Below, piece after piece: positions 21,005-32,943 of a stretch of 64,000 nucleotides of DNA. Origin of the DNA: Locusta migratoria (Eukaryota; Arthropoda; Insecta; Orthoptera; Acrididae); assembly GCA_026315105.1 (NCBI GenBank), contig CM048755.1, positions 209,114,333 through 209,178,332 of the forward strand. Direction: 5' to 3'. Positions within the stretch are counted from its first letter, which is position 1. Every line of letters starts with the position of its first letter. The translations under genes were made by a program, and so were the position numbers. The notes below the pieces were generated by a model. It was not told the DNA's origin. It ran no database searches and saw only the letters and a list, made by a program, of their open reading frames with translations.

Positions 21005-21690
21005 ACATAAATTTTTTTCCTGCGTTGTGTAAGACCCAGTAAAACGCTATCTTAAGAGATTCCTTCAACCCAAATGCCGTAGTAATATAGAATACATGGA
21101 GAAAAGGCAATACTAATGTTTTAAAATGGAAACTCTATATATTGTGATATTACATCAAAAAGCACAAAGTAGTCGTAATATTAATGCCTAATATTTCTAA
21201 AGTAATCAATCCCTAGCCTTATCCAGACATAGTAGGACAAAAAACAGTAGAAAGTTTTGCAAAAAGAAGGTTTTCATAGCAGTTTGACCTAGCCTTTCTC
21301 CGAGATGAAATTCATGCTTTTAATATAAAATAAAATGATGCTAAAAAAAGCACCCCCTAGCTATCTCCAGATGTAATAGGGATAATAACATTTGAAACCA
21401 CATTAAACACGTATGATAACCTACTCTCCACAGGAGGAGAATAGACGCTATTGTTTATATCGAATATCACTATGATATTGAAAACCTAATAACACAAACC
21501 CATATACGCAGTGTTCCATAGCTACTTCTAGACGTAACAGCCCGAAAAAACAAAAGAAATTGCCGTAATCATTAGTGAATTAAAACCATTTCGATGAGAG
21601 ACAAATAAGGCTTTAAATTTTTACACAGTTCTGAATGAGTTATCCCTAGCAATGTAAAGTAGTCTATTGCCAATATTAATGCCGCAAATA
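21005..21690. repeat. Old tandem repeat, inverted relative to 24.1-24.7 kb
   Basis: A motif like CCCTAGC(T/C)-TATCCAGA-GTAATAGG recurs near 21207, 21350, 21511 and 21640, a spacing of roughly 130-160 bp. The part at 21010-21310 is the reverse complement of much of 24425-24720 (for example CCTTCAACCCAAAT(T/G)CCGTAGTA and CAGTAGAAA(T/G)TTTTGCA). Noncoding. Confidence 0.55.
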
Positions 21691-22632
21691 AAGCAAATGA
21701 CAATTTGTGTCTTCTATCGGTGATAGAAGTTCAGGTGCATGTAAGCATGGCTGCAGCTGCTGTGGCATCCTCAGACCTATCGCTCTCCCCATCTGCTGTG
21801 TTTGCTACATGTTAAAATTTGCATCTATCTGTTGGCAACGCCTTTATTTAATTGAAGTGCATATGTGTGTTAAATAAAACATCATGGTGATAAGGCTGTG
21901 AGCCTTATCAACGTGGATTAATAGTGGTGTTGATGAGTAAAAAAAATATATATAATAAATTTATATGTCAAATCGCAAGCCCAGATGGTCGGTAATCATT
22001 TTATAAAGTGTTCTGACATAATTGCGAAAGCTTTTACATACACATTGGCTAAAGTTAATATTAAACTTACAGCATATTGCAGCAACATTATGTGAATATC
22101 ACATAACTGTCTTGACGAAAAACATTCTGTAATGGGTGTAAGCACATGGAATTTTTTTCTTTCTAAACACTGTACTATTATTCGGTATAATTTAAGTTAT
22201 TGATGTCTCTAATAAGATTTTCCAAGTTTTCCAGTAACATCCAACAACCCTAAATGTCCATACAAATCTTTAGCCTATCAAAAAAGGCCATGCCGACACT
22301 TCCAATTAAGTAATAGAATTAGTAGTACTCTAACGTAGTATTAACTATTATAATGTTCTATTGTTGAAATGATAAGTATATCCAGCTGAAATATGCACTC
22401 ACAACATTGCGCATGTGTGTCCTAATTTTTGTGTTAAATGTGGTGCAATTTACCAGTTTCAATAATTAGTATTAAATATAGTAATGTACAAAGATGCTCT
22501 TGGTACAGCAGTCCTGTTATTTATTTCGAATGCCTCTCCTCTCAGCACAGAGCTCATAGGCTGATTAAGCATAAACATTGGTGATTTGCTTTAAGACATG
22601 CAGATCATTATGCTGTAGAATATAGTCGTGTG
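21691..22632. other. Non-genic stretch
   Basis: No recognisable gene, RNA or repeat. Confidence 0.35.
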
Positions 22633-22645
22633 GAGATAAATCACT

Positions 22646-22841
22646 GCCGTCCGCGGTGGCCGAGGTGACTGAGGCGCTCCAGTCACGGTCAGCACGGCCA
22701 CTACGGTCGGGGGTTCGAATCCCCCCTCGGGCATGGATATTTGTGCCGTCCTAGTTCGTAAGTAGTTCATAAGTAGTTTGTAAGTTTAGGGACTGATGAC
22801 CCCGTAGTTAAGTCCCATAAGCTTAACAAACATTTGAATTT
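22646..22841 (+). repeat. Head-A SINE, full length
   Basis: Nearly canonical head and tail. Perfect 13-bp TSD GAGATAAATCACT at 22633-22645 and 22842-22854. Confidence 0.93.
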
Positions 22842-23139
22842 GAGATAAATCACTTTAATCGAAAATTCATATATGGCGTTATTTGGTGAAGTCCCTAACA
22901 CATAGCTCCTTTGTTTCATCGGTTTTTCGTTGTCCTCAAGGACTTCTACTGTGACTACATACCGAGTGCTTCATGTAGTTACAAGTCAGTATTTTCTGGG
23001 TTGTGTTCTTATCTTGAACAAAAAAAAATTTTTTTTAGCACACTTCTTTACCTTAATTGCGATATAGGGTATGGAACTAGCATTAGGGTACATCATTTAA
23101 GGATATATACGTCAATGTACGGTAATATTACGATTTTCC

Positions 23140-23760
23140 ATGGCTTTGCATAGAAGACAATGTTTCCGTAAGTCTCCATCATGCATTTTTACTACAACAG
23201 GTAGTTAATTGAGGCCCTGTAAGATTTAAACCGTTAATTGTACATAAGACATTAGTTGGTGATTTTCTTTACTTGTGATACTAATATTGTGCAATAGACA
23301 CCTTTGCATTGCTAGGCCTAATACAGTCAGTGTTGTTTAAATACAGTATTGCAATTTACCATGGTTTCACGGAAAAGACAAAGTTTCCTTAAGCTTACTT
23401 CCAGAATTTTTTCTATAACAGGTAGTTAATTCAGGGTCCTGTATGGTTTTAAACTGTGCATTGTAATTAAAATATACGAATTGTGTATTTGCTTTTCTTG
23501 TTCAAATGTTCAAATGTTTTTAAATCTATCGGACCAAACTGTGTGGTCATCAGTCCGTAGCTTACAAACTACTTAAACCTAGATAAACTAACCTAAGGAT
23601 AACACACACACCCATGCCCCAGGGAGGAATCTAACCTTCACGGCGAGCAACCGCGCGCTCCGTAGCGAGACGCTTTAGACCGCTCGGCTACTCCACCGCG
23701 GCTTGCTTTACTTGTGGCACTAATATTGGGCAATAGTCGCCTTTTACATTGCTAATCTTA
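23140..23760. repeat. Two-unit tandem duplication, second unit split by a SINE
   Basis: Unit 1 (about 23140-23345) and unit 2 (about 23365-23760, minus the SINE) share ATAACAGGTAGTTAATT-type, CTGTA(A/T)G(A/G)TTT, CTTTACTTGTG and ACTAATATTG(T/G)GCAATAG landmarks in the same order. Unit 1 shows the sequence of the SINE target before insertion. Confidence 0.55.
23502..23702 (-). repeat. Head-B SINE
   Basis: Full tail and head on the minus strand. TSD TTGCTTTTCTTGT (23489-23501) and TTGCTTTACTTGT (23703-23715). Confidence 0.9.
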
Positions 23761-23908
23761 ACTTATTCACTGCTGAGTAAGACACTTAATGTAATTCCTT
23801 ATTTTGCCTAGATAGCGCTTGTTTAGCGTAGTTACTCTCCTGCTTAAGTTAGTCAATATCCTCATTAAAACGTTTCTTATTCACTACTAATTACAGCAAA
23901 TTCTATGG

Positions 23909-24023
<115 letters not shown>

Positions 24024-24099
24024 GATGGGTTATAGATTTCTGTTAACATTGTGATATTCGATACAAACAAAAACGTCTTTTATTTTCCTGTGGGGAGTA

Positions 24100-24725
24100 G
24101 CTTATCAAAACCGTCTACTATGATTTCAAATGATATTATCTCTGTTTGGCTTGGAGGTAGGTAGGGGTGGTTACTTTAGCATTTTTTTATTATATTTTAT
24201 GTCTGTATCATGTATTTCATTCTGCCGCGGTGGAGTAGCCGAGCGGTCTAAAGCATTTCGCTGCGGAGCGCGCGGTTGCTCGCCGTGGAGGTTCGAGTCC
24301 TCCCTGGGGCATGGGTGTGTGTGTTTATCCTTAGGTTAGTTACTAGGTTTAAGTAGTTTGTAGGCTACGGACTGATGACCACGTAGTTTGGTCCGATAGA
24401 TTTACAGACATTTGAACACGTATTTCATCCTGGAGAAAGACTAGGCCAAACTGCTTTGAAAACCCTCTTTATGCAAAAATTTCTACTGTTATTAGGCCTG
24501 ATAGGCTTGGATGTAGCTAGGGGAGCTTGCTTTAGAGATGTTGGGCATCAGTTTTACAATTAATTTTACGATAATTGATGTAACAGCAAAATTATTGGGG
24601 TTTCCATTTTTAAAACATAAATATCGCCTTTCTACATAGGTTATATACTACTACGGAATTTGGGTTGAAGGAACTTCTTAATTCAACATATTGTGGTCTT
24701 AAACAATGCAGGAAAAAATTAGGTT
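24100..24725. repeat. Inverted relative of the 21.0-21.7 kb repeat, with a SINE inside
   Basis: The reverse complement matches 21005-21310. Landmarks include GGAGAAAGACTAGGCCAAACT, GATGTAGCTAGGGGAGC and TTTGGGTTGAAGGAA. The segment 24130-24180 looks like another, partial unit. Confidence 0.5.
24224..24419 (+). repeat. Head-B SINE
   Basis: Canonical head GCCGCGGTGGAGTAGCCGAG and tail. TSD GTATTTCATTCT (24212-24223) and GTATTTCATCCT (24420-24431). Confidence 0.92.
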
Positions 24726-25199
24726 TTGGAATGTGTGCAGTGGAACGACCTTGTCTGTACTGGTTCGTAGCCAAGCGTTGTACTCCTAACCAGTTTATAA
24801 GAATACCGAAATAGTAGTGCAGTTTCGACTACAAAGAATATATTCAAAATCGTTTACAACACATTGTCTGCAGATATTTAGTTATTACAGGTTCTTTCCA
24901 CGATTATTGCGGGCAGTAACTCATATATCCCACATTCTTCCTCATTAATGATTATATTAATTCCAATTAACGTTATTTACTTTGCCGGAGTCATGTTTAT
25001 TTGGGTTGCTTCACTGGCGACAGATAATCTATGTTCTAGGCTGATCTACGACGTGTCAGTTTATGTGTACACAATCCTAATTCGGTACAATGGTCTAGCT
25101 TGGCTTGCACTCGTTGTAAAAATAACTGAATAGTTTATCCTTGGGAAGTAATTCCAATACTTATTCCGTATTATACAGACACTTTTAATGAGCGTGAAC
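24726..25199. other. Non-genic stretch
   Basis: Nothing recognised. Confidence 0.35.
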
Positions 25200-25212
25200 A
25201 GCAGCGAAGTTG

Positions 25213-25671
25213 AAACTTCCTGGCAGATTAAAATTGTGTGCCGGAACCGGGACTCGAACCTGGGACCTTTGCCTTTCGCGGGCAAGCGCACTACCGACTG
25301 TGCTATCCCGACACGACTCACGATGCCGCCTCACAACTTTACCTCGCCTCCTACTTTCCAAACTTCACAGAAGCTCTCCTGCGAACCATGCAATACTAGC
25401 ACTCCTGGAAGAAAGGATGTGGTGGAGACATGGCTTAGCCACAGCCTAAGGGATGTTTCCAGAATGAAACTTACACTGTGCAGCGGAGTGTGCGCTGTTA
25501 TGAAACTTCCTGGCAGATTAAATTTGTGTGCCGGAACCGGGACTCGAACCTGGGACCTTTGCCTTTCGCGGGCAAGCGCACTACCGACTGTGCTATCCCG
25601 ACACGACTCACGATGCCGCCTCACAACTTTACTTAAGCGCACACTCCGCTGCAGAGTGAAAGTTTCATTCT
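25213..25671 (-). mobile_element. tRNA-like composite element with 13-bp TSD
   Basis: Two tRNA-like modules in tandem (about 25213-25320 and 25500-25620). Each on the minus strand reads GATAGCACAGTCGGTAGTGC (A-box-like), GGTTCGAGTCC (B-box-like), then a tail TTTTAATCTGCCAGGAAGTTTCA. A linker ends in AATGAAACTT-ACTGTGCAGCGGAG. Exact 13-bp direct repeats AGCAGCGAAGTTG (25200-25212 and 25672-25684) show insertion as one unit. A relative lies at 36041-36460. Confidence 0.75.
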
Positions 25672-25752
25672 AGCAGCGAAGTTGCATATTATCCCAAAGA
25701 TTCCATAAAATATTCTCGGTTTACAAGCCGAGTCATGTCGGATAAAATCCTT

Positions 25753-25790
25753 GAGCTTTCGATGGCAAGCTCCGCCATCGTCATCAGGAG
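25753..25790 (-). ncRNA. Hammerhead-like motif in the Penelope-like 3' end
   Basis: Minus strand CTGATGA (25787-25781), one unpaired C, a perfect GATGGC/GCCATC stem, GAAA (25760-25757), then self-complementary AGCT as a minimal stem III and C at 25753. Stem I pairing is poor, so activity is doubtful. Confidence 0.35.
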
Positions 25791-26109
25791 CAAAATGTTG
25801 TCAAGCCATCCTGCTTACATAGCTGCAGCGCTGCGTCTGGAAGTTTCTGGAGGGCCGGAGAGCGCCTGCGCGGGCAGACAGCGCTAGCCGATGTGCCCGC
25901 GTGACCGCGTGACGTCACGTGGAGCGTGCCGCCGCCGCCACATTTGCACCTGTAGCTCTCGCTTCCCAATTAGCGCGAGACCTCTGTCTCCGCTATACGT
26001 CCAGGGCCCGTCCCCACGTCCTGCTGAGTGTATATCCCTGGTCTCTGTTGAAATTGTTGCCGTTTAATCTAATTTCAGCCGCCTCTTTTATAACAGAATC
26101 CCAATAATA

Positions 26110-26345
26110 TGAGTTTAGGCCAGAATTTTCGTGTTTTCAAATAGTATGTTATGCCCATTTGTTAGTCAATGTTCTGCCAAGGCTCACTTCTCAATCTCTC
26201 TTTGTTTTTATGTACCGAGTGTGTTCTGCACAACGTTCAGCAACAGTTCTAATAGTCTGTCCAATGTAAATACTTCCGCACTCACAGGGGACGCCAAATA
26301 CACCCGGAACACGCAGACCTGTACTGTCCTTAATTGAACGTAACA
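26110..26345 (-). pseudogene. GIY-YIG endonuclease domain of the Penelope-like element
   Basis: The minus strand around 26340-26265 reads GLRVPGVFGVPCECGSIYIG, a GIY-YIG-type start with the Cys pair typical of Penelope enzymes, followed by QTIRTVAER and an EH about ten residues on. In intact elements this nuclease nicks the target for reverse transcription. Stops and shifts follow, so it is dead. It is separated from the RT by a LINE insertion. Confidence 0.75.
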
Positions 26346-26489
26346 TGTCTCTAATCTTGGAGGCGGGCCGGAAAAATGGTCTCAGTCCATGTCTCTTCAG
26401 GAGGCGTCCAGTCTTGCTAGTCGTTGCTTCACAGAATGGGAGGAATGCTGCTGGCTTGGCCTCGTCCGTTGATGTAAGAGATTTCCTGA

Positions 26490-27325
26490 CAGCATATGCA
26501 TTAAGTATGAAGAAGAGCAGATAGAAGAGGTTGACAGTATTAAATTCCTGCAGAAACGACTCAACAAATCTGTATTTTCAATACGAGTGTTATCAGACAT
26601 AGGAGACATAAAAATAACAAAGCTTGCATACTTTGCTTACTTTCATTCCCTAATGTCATATGGTATAATAATTTGGGGTAATTCTTCAAGTCAGTCAAAA
26701 GACTTCAGAGTCCAAAAACGTGTAATAAGTATTATTTGTGGAGTAAATTCACGGACGTCGTGTAGAAGCCTCTTCAAAGAACTGGGTATATTAACTACTG
26801 CCTCTCAGTATATTTATTCCTTAATGAAATTTGTCATAAATAATATATCTCTTTTCCCAACAAACAGCTCAGTTCATACATACAACACTAGGAATAAAAA
26901 TGATCTACACAAGGACTTAAAAGCACTTAGTTTAGTTCAGAAAGGGGTCCACTACTCAGGACCACACATTTTCAATAATTTACCATCAAGTATAAAAAAT
27001 TTAGCTACAAATAAAGATCAGTTTAAGAGGAACCTAAAAGAGTTTCTAGTGGCCAAGTCCTCCTACTCCATTAGTGAATTTCTAAATTGTACCAAATGAT
27101 GCATACTCATACTGTATTAGTTTTGCATTATTATATTATCAGAAAAAAAACATTAAAAATTTATGTATCTGTATTTATATTATAAGGTTATGTATCTGTA
27201 TTTATATTATTAGTATTATCTATTATTCAACTTGTAAATTTTGTTTCTTAACATGTTCCACATCCACGAGGATCCCCTCAACATGGATCTACGGAACGAA
27301 TAACTAATCTAATCTAATCTAATCT
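26490..27325 (+). mobile_element. 5'-truncated Jockey/CR1-type LINE inserted in the Penelope-like element
   Basis: Open from about 26490 to 27099 and reading as the C-terminus of a non-LTR reverse transcriptase: LAYFAYFHSLMSYGIIIWG, then QKRVISIICGVNSRTSCRSL and YSISEFLN. Upstream, KFLQKRLNKSVFSIR appears to join two parts with the intervening FLG-to-HI segment missing, an internal deletion. The 3' end has a short UTR and a (TAATC)n-type tail at 27300-27325, as CR1-like elements often do. The real start codon is absent. It separates the Penelope RT from its endonuclease, so it is younger than that element. Confidence 0.75.
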
Positions 27326-27408
27326 TCACGAGTTTCCTTACGTTGGTGGCAACGGAAAGCTTTAGAAATTTCACCTTTGCTGTAGCCATTTTCCTTGAAA
27401 ACACGCCT

Positions 27409-27990
27409 CTAATATTGGAATTCAGACTCCAAATGGTCGTCGTCAGAAATAACCTTTGTCCTGTGTACTAGCGTCTTCAGGGCAGGTTTCTTGTGTAGAG
27501 GATGATGGAAGCTGTTTCCGTTCAAATAGCGATCAGTGTGTGTAGATATCCTATACACTGAATGACCAAGCCGGCCTCCTGTTGTCTGCTCGGCCAAAAC
27601 ATCTAAGAATGGGAGCTTACCATCCTTCTCCATCTCGACAGTGAATTTGATGTTAGGATGGATACCGTTCATGTGGTCTACGAACTGCTGCAATGTATCC
27701 TTGACATAGGCCATATCACAAAAGTGTCGTCAACGAAGCGTAGGAAGTAAGGTGGATGCAACCTCGCTGGATTAAGTGCCTGTACTTGAAAATGTTCCAT
27801 AAAGAAATTTGCCACAGCTGGAGAAAATGGGATCCCATTGCTGTGCCATCCGTCATCTCATAAAATTCGTTGCGGTACTGAAAGTACGTTGTCGTTAAGG
27901 TATGGCAGAACAGCTTGACGATCTCAGGTGAAAATTGTTGCGCCAGTAGGTCCAAGATGTCTTGTACCTGCACTCTTGTAAAAGGCTCGA
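27409..27990 (-). pseudogene. Penelope-like reverse transcriptase fragment
   Basis: Minus-strand pieces: TTYFQYRNEFYEMTDGTAMG (27900-27830), then RFVDDTFVIW (about 27750-27720) with the catalytic Asp pair, then VEMEKDGKLPFLDVL, VYRISTHTDRYLN and HPLHKKPALKTL (27700-27440). These are signature stretches of Penelope-like RTs. A frameshift separates the DGTAMG and VDD parts. The N-terminal third of the RT is missing; the sequence jumps to the inverted end copy at 27985. Confidence 0.8.
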
Positions 27991-28048
27991 GGATTTTACC
28001 CTACATGACGCTGCTTGTAAACTGAGAATATTTTGTGGAAGAATGCCG
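27985..28048 (+). repeat. Inverted copy of the Penelope-like 3' end
   Basis: GCTCGAGGATTTTACCC and CTTGTAAACTGAGAATATTTTG match the minus-strand sequence at 25756-25695 (GCTCAAGGATTTTATCC and CTTGTAAACCGAGAATATTTTA). The element is thus bounded by inverted partial copies of one end. The similarity begins about 4 nt from the predicted hammerhead cut. Confidence 0.65.
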
Positions 28049-28999
28049 TCCCGAAAGACTCCGAGGACACACCCCAAAGATATTCACCACACGTTCTTAA
28101 AGCTCCCCATCAAACCACTCCATTCTTTATCTTAAAAATCATTCCCTTGTCCGCAAAATGAAAAAGTGTGAGTATATATGTATATTCTACACTTCGTACA
28201 ACGCTTTCAAAATTCCAACACGGTCGGATTTACTTGACTGACCAAGCTTCGTAGGTTACCACTCACAACCAGAGAGAATATTGTTTTACGAAACATAGGA
28301 AATTTCTGGAATCTGTTTTCTAAGCTGAATCCTCGTTACTCTTAAACATTCCTTTACATGAAGCACACAAGCAATAAAAGTAATTTCATCTCCATATTAT
28401 ATTGATTCCACATAATGATATCCAACATGATGAATAAATCACCTTATCATATTTTATTGCACAATTTACTAAACGCTACATAACTTGACGTAATCGGTGG
28501 ACATTCTGTAACAGCAATACCATTTGATCAATTCAGATCTCAACGGGAACAGATCTCAATTTTAACTGAACATCAATTCGTTGTACAAATACACATACAC
28601 TACTGTTTTCACTGCTTATTTTTACATATCTTTGACACAGCAAGCAAGGCACAGCGTCTTCTCCCGTCGGCAGCCTTCGACTGGTCAGCTATTGTCGCCG
28701 GTGATGCTAGATACAGTACCTCTTTTTCTGCTGCGACGGCGAAGACTGCCGCAACAGTGCGATGCTTTCCGCGCCGTACATGAAACGCAAGAAAACATGC
28801 ACTAAAACACTTTCTATGTTTAAATTACTATAATATTAAGTACAAATTACCTACAAAACATAATTCTCTTCATACATGATTCGTTGTCTCGAAAAGTAAT
28901 TCTTGCACTTATCATTACCAGCACACTACATTACTCGCCCCTTAAGAACGACTATTGATGATACTAAGGCGCTTGTGATTTACTTCATTATATTAATTT
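28049..28999. other. Non-genic stretch
   Basis: No gene or known repeat seen. A GC-richer patch at about 28640-28790 has an open frame without recognisable domain. Confidence 0.35.
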
Positions 29000-29003
29000 T
29001 TAA

Positions 29004-29890
29004 CCCTTAGCTTCCCACGTCATTTTTCTGTCACACTCTGTCCCAGGTGCGGTCTGACAGACCGCAATTTCTGAATAATCATAAATAGTTCTGATTGTTA
29101 TCTAAGTGAACTAATTCAATTTATTACGCAAAAGGCTACTTATGTCTACATAACATCTGTAAAAGGAATACATTTTAAAATTAATTTTATGAAATATATA
29201 TACTCAAACGTAAAACTGCAGAAAATCGATTTAACGTTACATTATTTTATTATCACTGTAAAAAGTCAAATACTCTGGTCTTTAAATTTTACTTTGTGTC
29301 ATATTTTATTGTTTACTATGCATGTAATGGTCTTTTTTTCAAATGTTATATCTGCACTCGATGCAAATTTTGGTAGAACATTCAAGGCAGATGGGCTTCT
29401 TCAGACATAACACATCTTTCTCTCTTTTATTTATTTATTTATTTGAATCACAGGTGGAGCATGTTCTACCTTTCACAGGTGCCAAAACAATTTCTTCTTC
29501 ACTTTCACACTATTCTGAGTGTGAATTATGTTCACTATGAATGTCATAGTGACTGTCTGATCTCACATCATTTCCTAAGGGGTCTCTTCAAACCATTTGA
29601 AAACAGTATCGTCAAAATGAGGGCCTCTAACAAGCACAGTAGAGTAAGAGTTCGGTGCTGAATCCATAACGAAACGGCCCAGGTACGGTCTCTGAGACCG
29701 CTAGCACGAAAGAAGATATAATAATATTGCTCAGACTCGCCTTAATGTGGCTACTGATAATGGAAAACAGTGCAGGTGTTGGAAGCAACGATTACACGAC
29801 GCTGTATTATCCTCCCCCACCCCTGTCCATTACCAATTGACCAACAATAAGCGCTTGCGGTCTGTGATACTGCACCTGGGACGTTAAGGG
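29004..29890. mobile_element. Possible piggyBac-type non-autonomous element with subterminal palindromes
   Basis: The left end TTAA-CCCTTAGCTTCCCA (29000-29017) and the reverse complement of the right end, ACCCTTAACGTCCCAGGTG, are related inverted termini. A CCCAGGT(G/A)CGGTCT motif occurs near both ends and again at about 29680; near the left it forms a perfect TGCGGTCTG-A-CAGACCGCA palindrome. The TTAA is not preserved on the right (TCTA). The interior has short frames but no recognisable transposase. Confidence 0.45.
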
Positions 29891-30581
29891 TCTATATACT
29901 AACTGGCTTGTGAATTTGTAGATTCAGGTGTTACTTTAAAGCCCCTTCAGTAGTATATGTTAACATTGTAATGTTTGTACTTTTTTTTTAGTTTTTTAAC
30001 ATTTTTTGTCACAGTCTGTATATCGTTATCCTGAGTTCCTTATTTTCTTGCAATTGTTATGCATTTTGAATCTTTAGTACAACCCTTGTGGCTGTTTGCC
30101 ATGTTCCGAATTTGTAATGGTGATTAATTTCGGACCCAGAAAATACTCCGACCCCATGGGACAACGGTCCTCTGTTTAGTCAAGAATCCAGTGACATTAA
30201 ATTGCCGGGGAAAAGTAGTTTTGTGTGGTATAAATGCTAAATAATTTTATCGACTTTCACAATTTTAACCGGGCCATACGTTATGACATATAAATCGATT
30301 CATAATCCAGCAGACTATTTAAATCCATAGTCAGAAAGTTAATAACTATTTAATTAATGTATACTATCATTGACATAAAGACCTGACAAGGTGACACAAT
30401 GACACCTTTGAGTTCAGCTGGGAAAAGACTCAATATATATATCAACAGAGAAGTTATATAGATTTAAAAAATAATTCAAATTGTATGCTTCATGACTACC
30501 TCAATGTTACAACAAAATCTACATTTAAATTTAATACTCGTTATGAAGTTTCATCTCGTAAATAGTGACGGCTGTCTTCTT
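29891..30581. other. Non-genic AT-rich stretch
   Basis: Nothing recognised. Confidence 0.35.
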
Positions 30582-30592
30582 CCAGAATATGC

Positions 30593-30790
30593 AAATGTTC
30601 AAATGTTTGTACAGCTTATGGGACTTAACTACGGGGTCATCAGTCCCTAAACTTACAAACTACTTATGAACTACTTACGAACTAGGACGGCACAAATATC
30701 CATGCCCGAGGGGGTATTCGAACCCCCGACCGTAGTGGCCGTGCAGACCGTGAATGGAGCGCCTCAGTCCCCTCGGCCACCGCGGCCGGC
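30593..30790 (-). repeat. Head-A SINE
   Basis: Complete tail and head. TSD CCAGAATATGC (30582-30592) and CCGGAATATGC (30791-30801). Confidence 0.92.
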
Positions 30791-30801
30791 CCGGAATATG
30801 C

Positions 30802-32930
30802 CTTAAGAAAATAATCCTTCCACAATACTGCATAGAGTTGGAGACTTTTCTCCCTTTCTTGTGAAACACTGAACCTTTTGGCCATAATCTTTATTCTGTC
30901 GCTCTCATTCTCAGGTGAAAAGGCAGTGATTTGTGTCTTGCAGAGAGCATTGTCCTGGGATAGATAAACCGTGTTGCGGAACTCCAACTACCTGGGCAAA
31001 CGGCTCCACGGCTTAACCGAAGCAAGTTTCTAGTGTCCTAGACATTGTTCGGCCCCAGTGAGATTACCGCTTAGCAACCAACTGTTGGCAGTAGCTTCAT
31101 TGAACAGCCAGCAGCGAATAACTGTTGGCTCAGCCCAGGAGGAACGTCTCTCAGAGCCCCAAGATTTCATTAGCATTGTTAATACTGATCTATACACAAA
31201 TAACAATTAAACTCTTTGACTTAATTCAATATATGACAATAAATTTAACTCTCGTTATTATTTTCGGTGGTTGCCTGCCTTACAATTGATACCACTCAGT
31301 CTTCTGAAGAGCTCATAAAGACGGCAACTTTTTATTTTATTTTGTTTGGTATGCAAAGTCTCTTATTGCCCCTCATCAATCCATTCCAATCCATTCTCAA
31401 AGAAAACAATAAAATCAAACTTTAGCTAACAACACAATAAATTTCAATTTAATTTTGAACTTGAGCATAAGTTTTTCGCTTTTTTTTCTCTTTTTTACTG
31501 GGGATTCGCATCCCTATTTTCCAGCTGATACGTTATTACACAAACGAATAAGTCTCAGGGCGAACAAGTAGCCAGTCCCATGTCATTTCTTTTTGTTTTC
31601 CTGTGCTTCACATTTATAATCGCTAACGGTCACGAATTGGAAAAGGCAATGGCGATAATGACATTCGGTAGTGTTGTAGCCATTTTACTGTATTTATTAC
31701 ACTTTGTTGAAACCTCTCTGTGTACTAAGACCTTATTCCAATTTTCATGCATTTTACGATCTTCCCTTCCCGTGTTGTCAAAGTCTGGAGTAATATGTTG
31801 TAGCCAAAGTTTCTAATTCTAGTGATTACATTAAACGGATAAATTACTGTGTTGTGGTATGACTGCGTATGGGTGATTTTGTAGTAAGTATGATCTGGGA
31901 GTCAACTGAAAACTCTTCGGGTTTTTTAGGGGCAGAGATACAGCCTAATCTCTCGAACCGAGACATCTTCGGTAAGTACTTGTGCAGGAGTGGTTTGCTG
32001 GAGCATAGTTTGCGCCCAGAACCTAGGCAGTCACTCCCAGAGTGCACCCTGCTACAAAAGGGACAGTTTCAGTTTCTACTCTTTTTCCAGTCTTGCCAAC
32101 TCTCCCCACACGTGGGAACTCACGCCCTCACTACCACCACACACTTCCTCCCACGCAACCGTTCACTTTCCATGAGGCGGGCTCCTCCCATGTCCCCCTT
32201 TTTCTCTCATCCGTCCATAGCGGAACTACTATATCCATATAGTAGCGACTAATCCTAACAAAGTAAACAAAGACACAATTACACTTTACAAGTAACACAG
32301 AAATCGTTTTACTCTTATTCTAAAATCTCAACATTAACTTTTCCCTCCTTAATGACTATAAACCATATGCACGAGTCCTTGAAGAACACCTTAAACTATT
32401 TAATTTTCTTCTTAAACAGTAGACACAAACAAGGGTTTGGGATACCTAATGGACGAAAGGCTTTATGTTATTGATTTTTCAATTCCCTTCTCCACGTTAG
32501 TTTCAGGATTGGCCACTACATAAGAGTGGTTCCCAGGACTTTTTTCATTCAGAAAGGGCCGCAATATAGCATGAATAAGTTGGATATCTTTTTCTCCGTT
32601 AGGTAAAATGGTAGACGGTTGAGAATCAATACTAAATTGCCTTTCATGATTGATAGCGATTTAGCTATTCGTGACATTGCTTTCATAAAAATTCGTTCAC
32701 CCCATATTCTCCTTAGTACAGTGGCTAACTTTTCCTGGCTTGTTTACGTCTAAGACGGCGTTGTTGTGGATGCTGTTTGATCTGCAATTAGATAAGTGTG
32801 TTTGGTACAGATGCGAATCAGAGAATTCTCGTTCTTTTACTTACAAGTTACAAATATAGTCTCAAAGTCTTGTTCTAAAATACTCTTGAATATGGTTTAC
32901 ATTAAATAAAATGTTCTCTAGCTCGGGCGT
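30802..32930. other. Non-genic stretch
   Basis: No gene or repeat identified. The plus-strand frame at 31869-32252 (127 codons) has no recognisable domain and biased composition. Confidence 0.35.
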
Positions 32931-32943
32931 TAACGCTTTCATT

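Larger units (their letters stand above)
25672..28048 (-). mobile_element. Penelope-like element, degraded and interrupted
   Basis: Minus-strand remnants of a reverse transcriptase (27409-27990) and, downstream, a GIY-YIG endonuclease (about 26110-26345), the domain order specific to Penelope-like elements. A truncated LINE (26490-27325) splits it. The 3' end (25680-25760) reappears inverted at 27985-28048. The coding frames are broken and the 5' part of the RT is missing. Confidence 0.8.

Noticed and set aside
25188..25673. 161-codon frame spanning the tRNA-like element
   Set aside because: It is a readthrough of two repeated tRNA-like modules, not a protein gene.
25919..26107. Plus-strand 62-codon frame upstream of the Penelope-like nuclease
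   Set aside because: Antisense shadow of the Penelope-like element.
31869..32252. 127-codon plus-strand frame
   Set aside because: Low-complexity composition, no known motif, overlapping frames of similar length.
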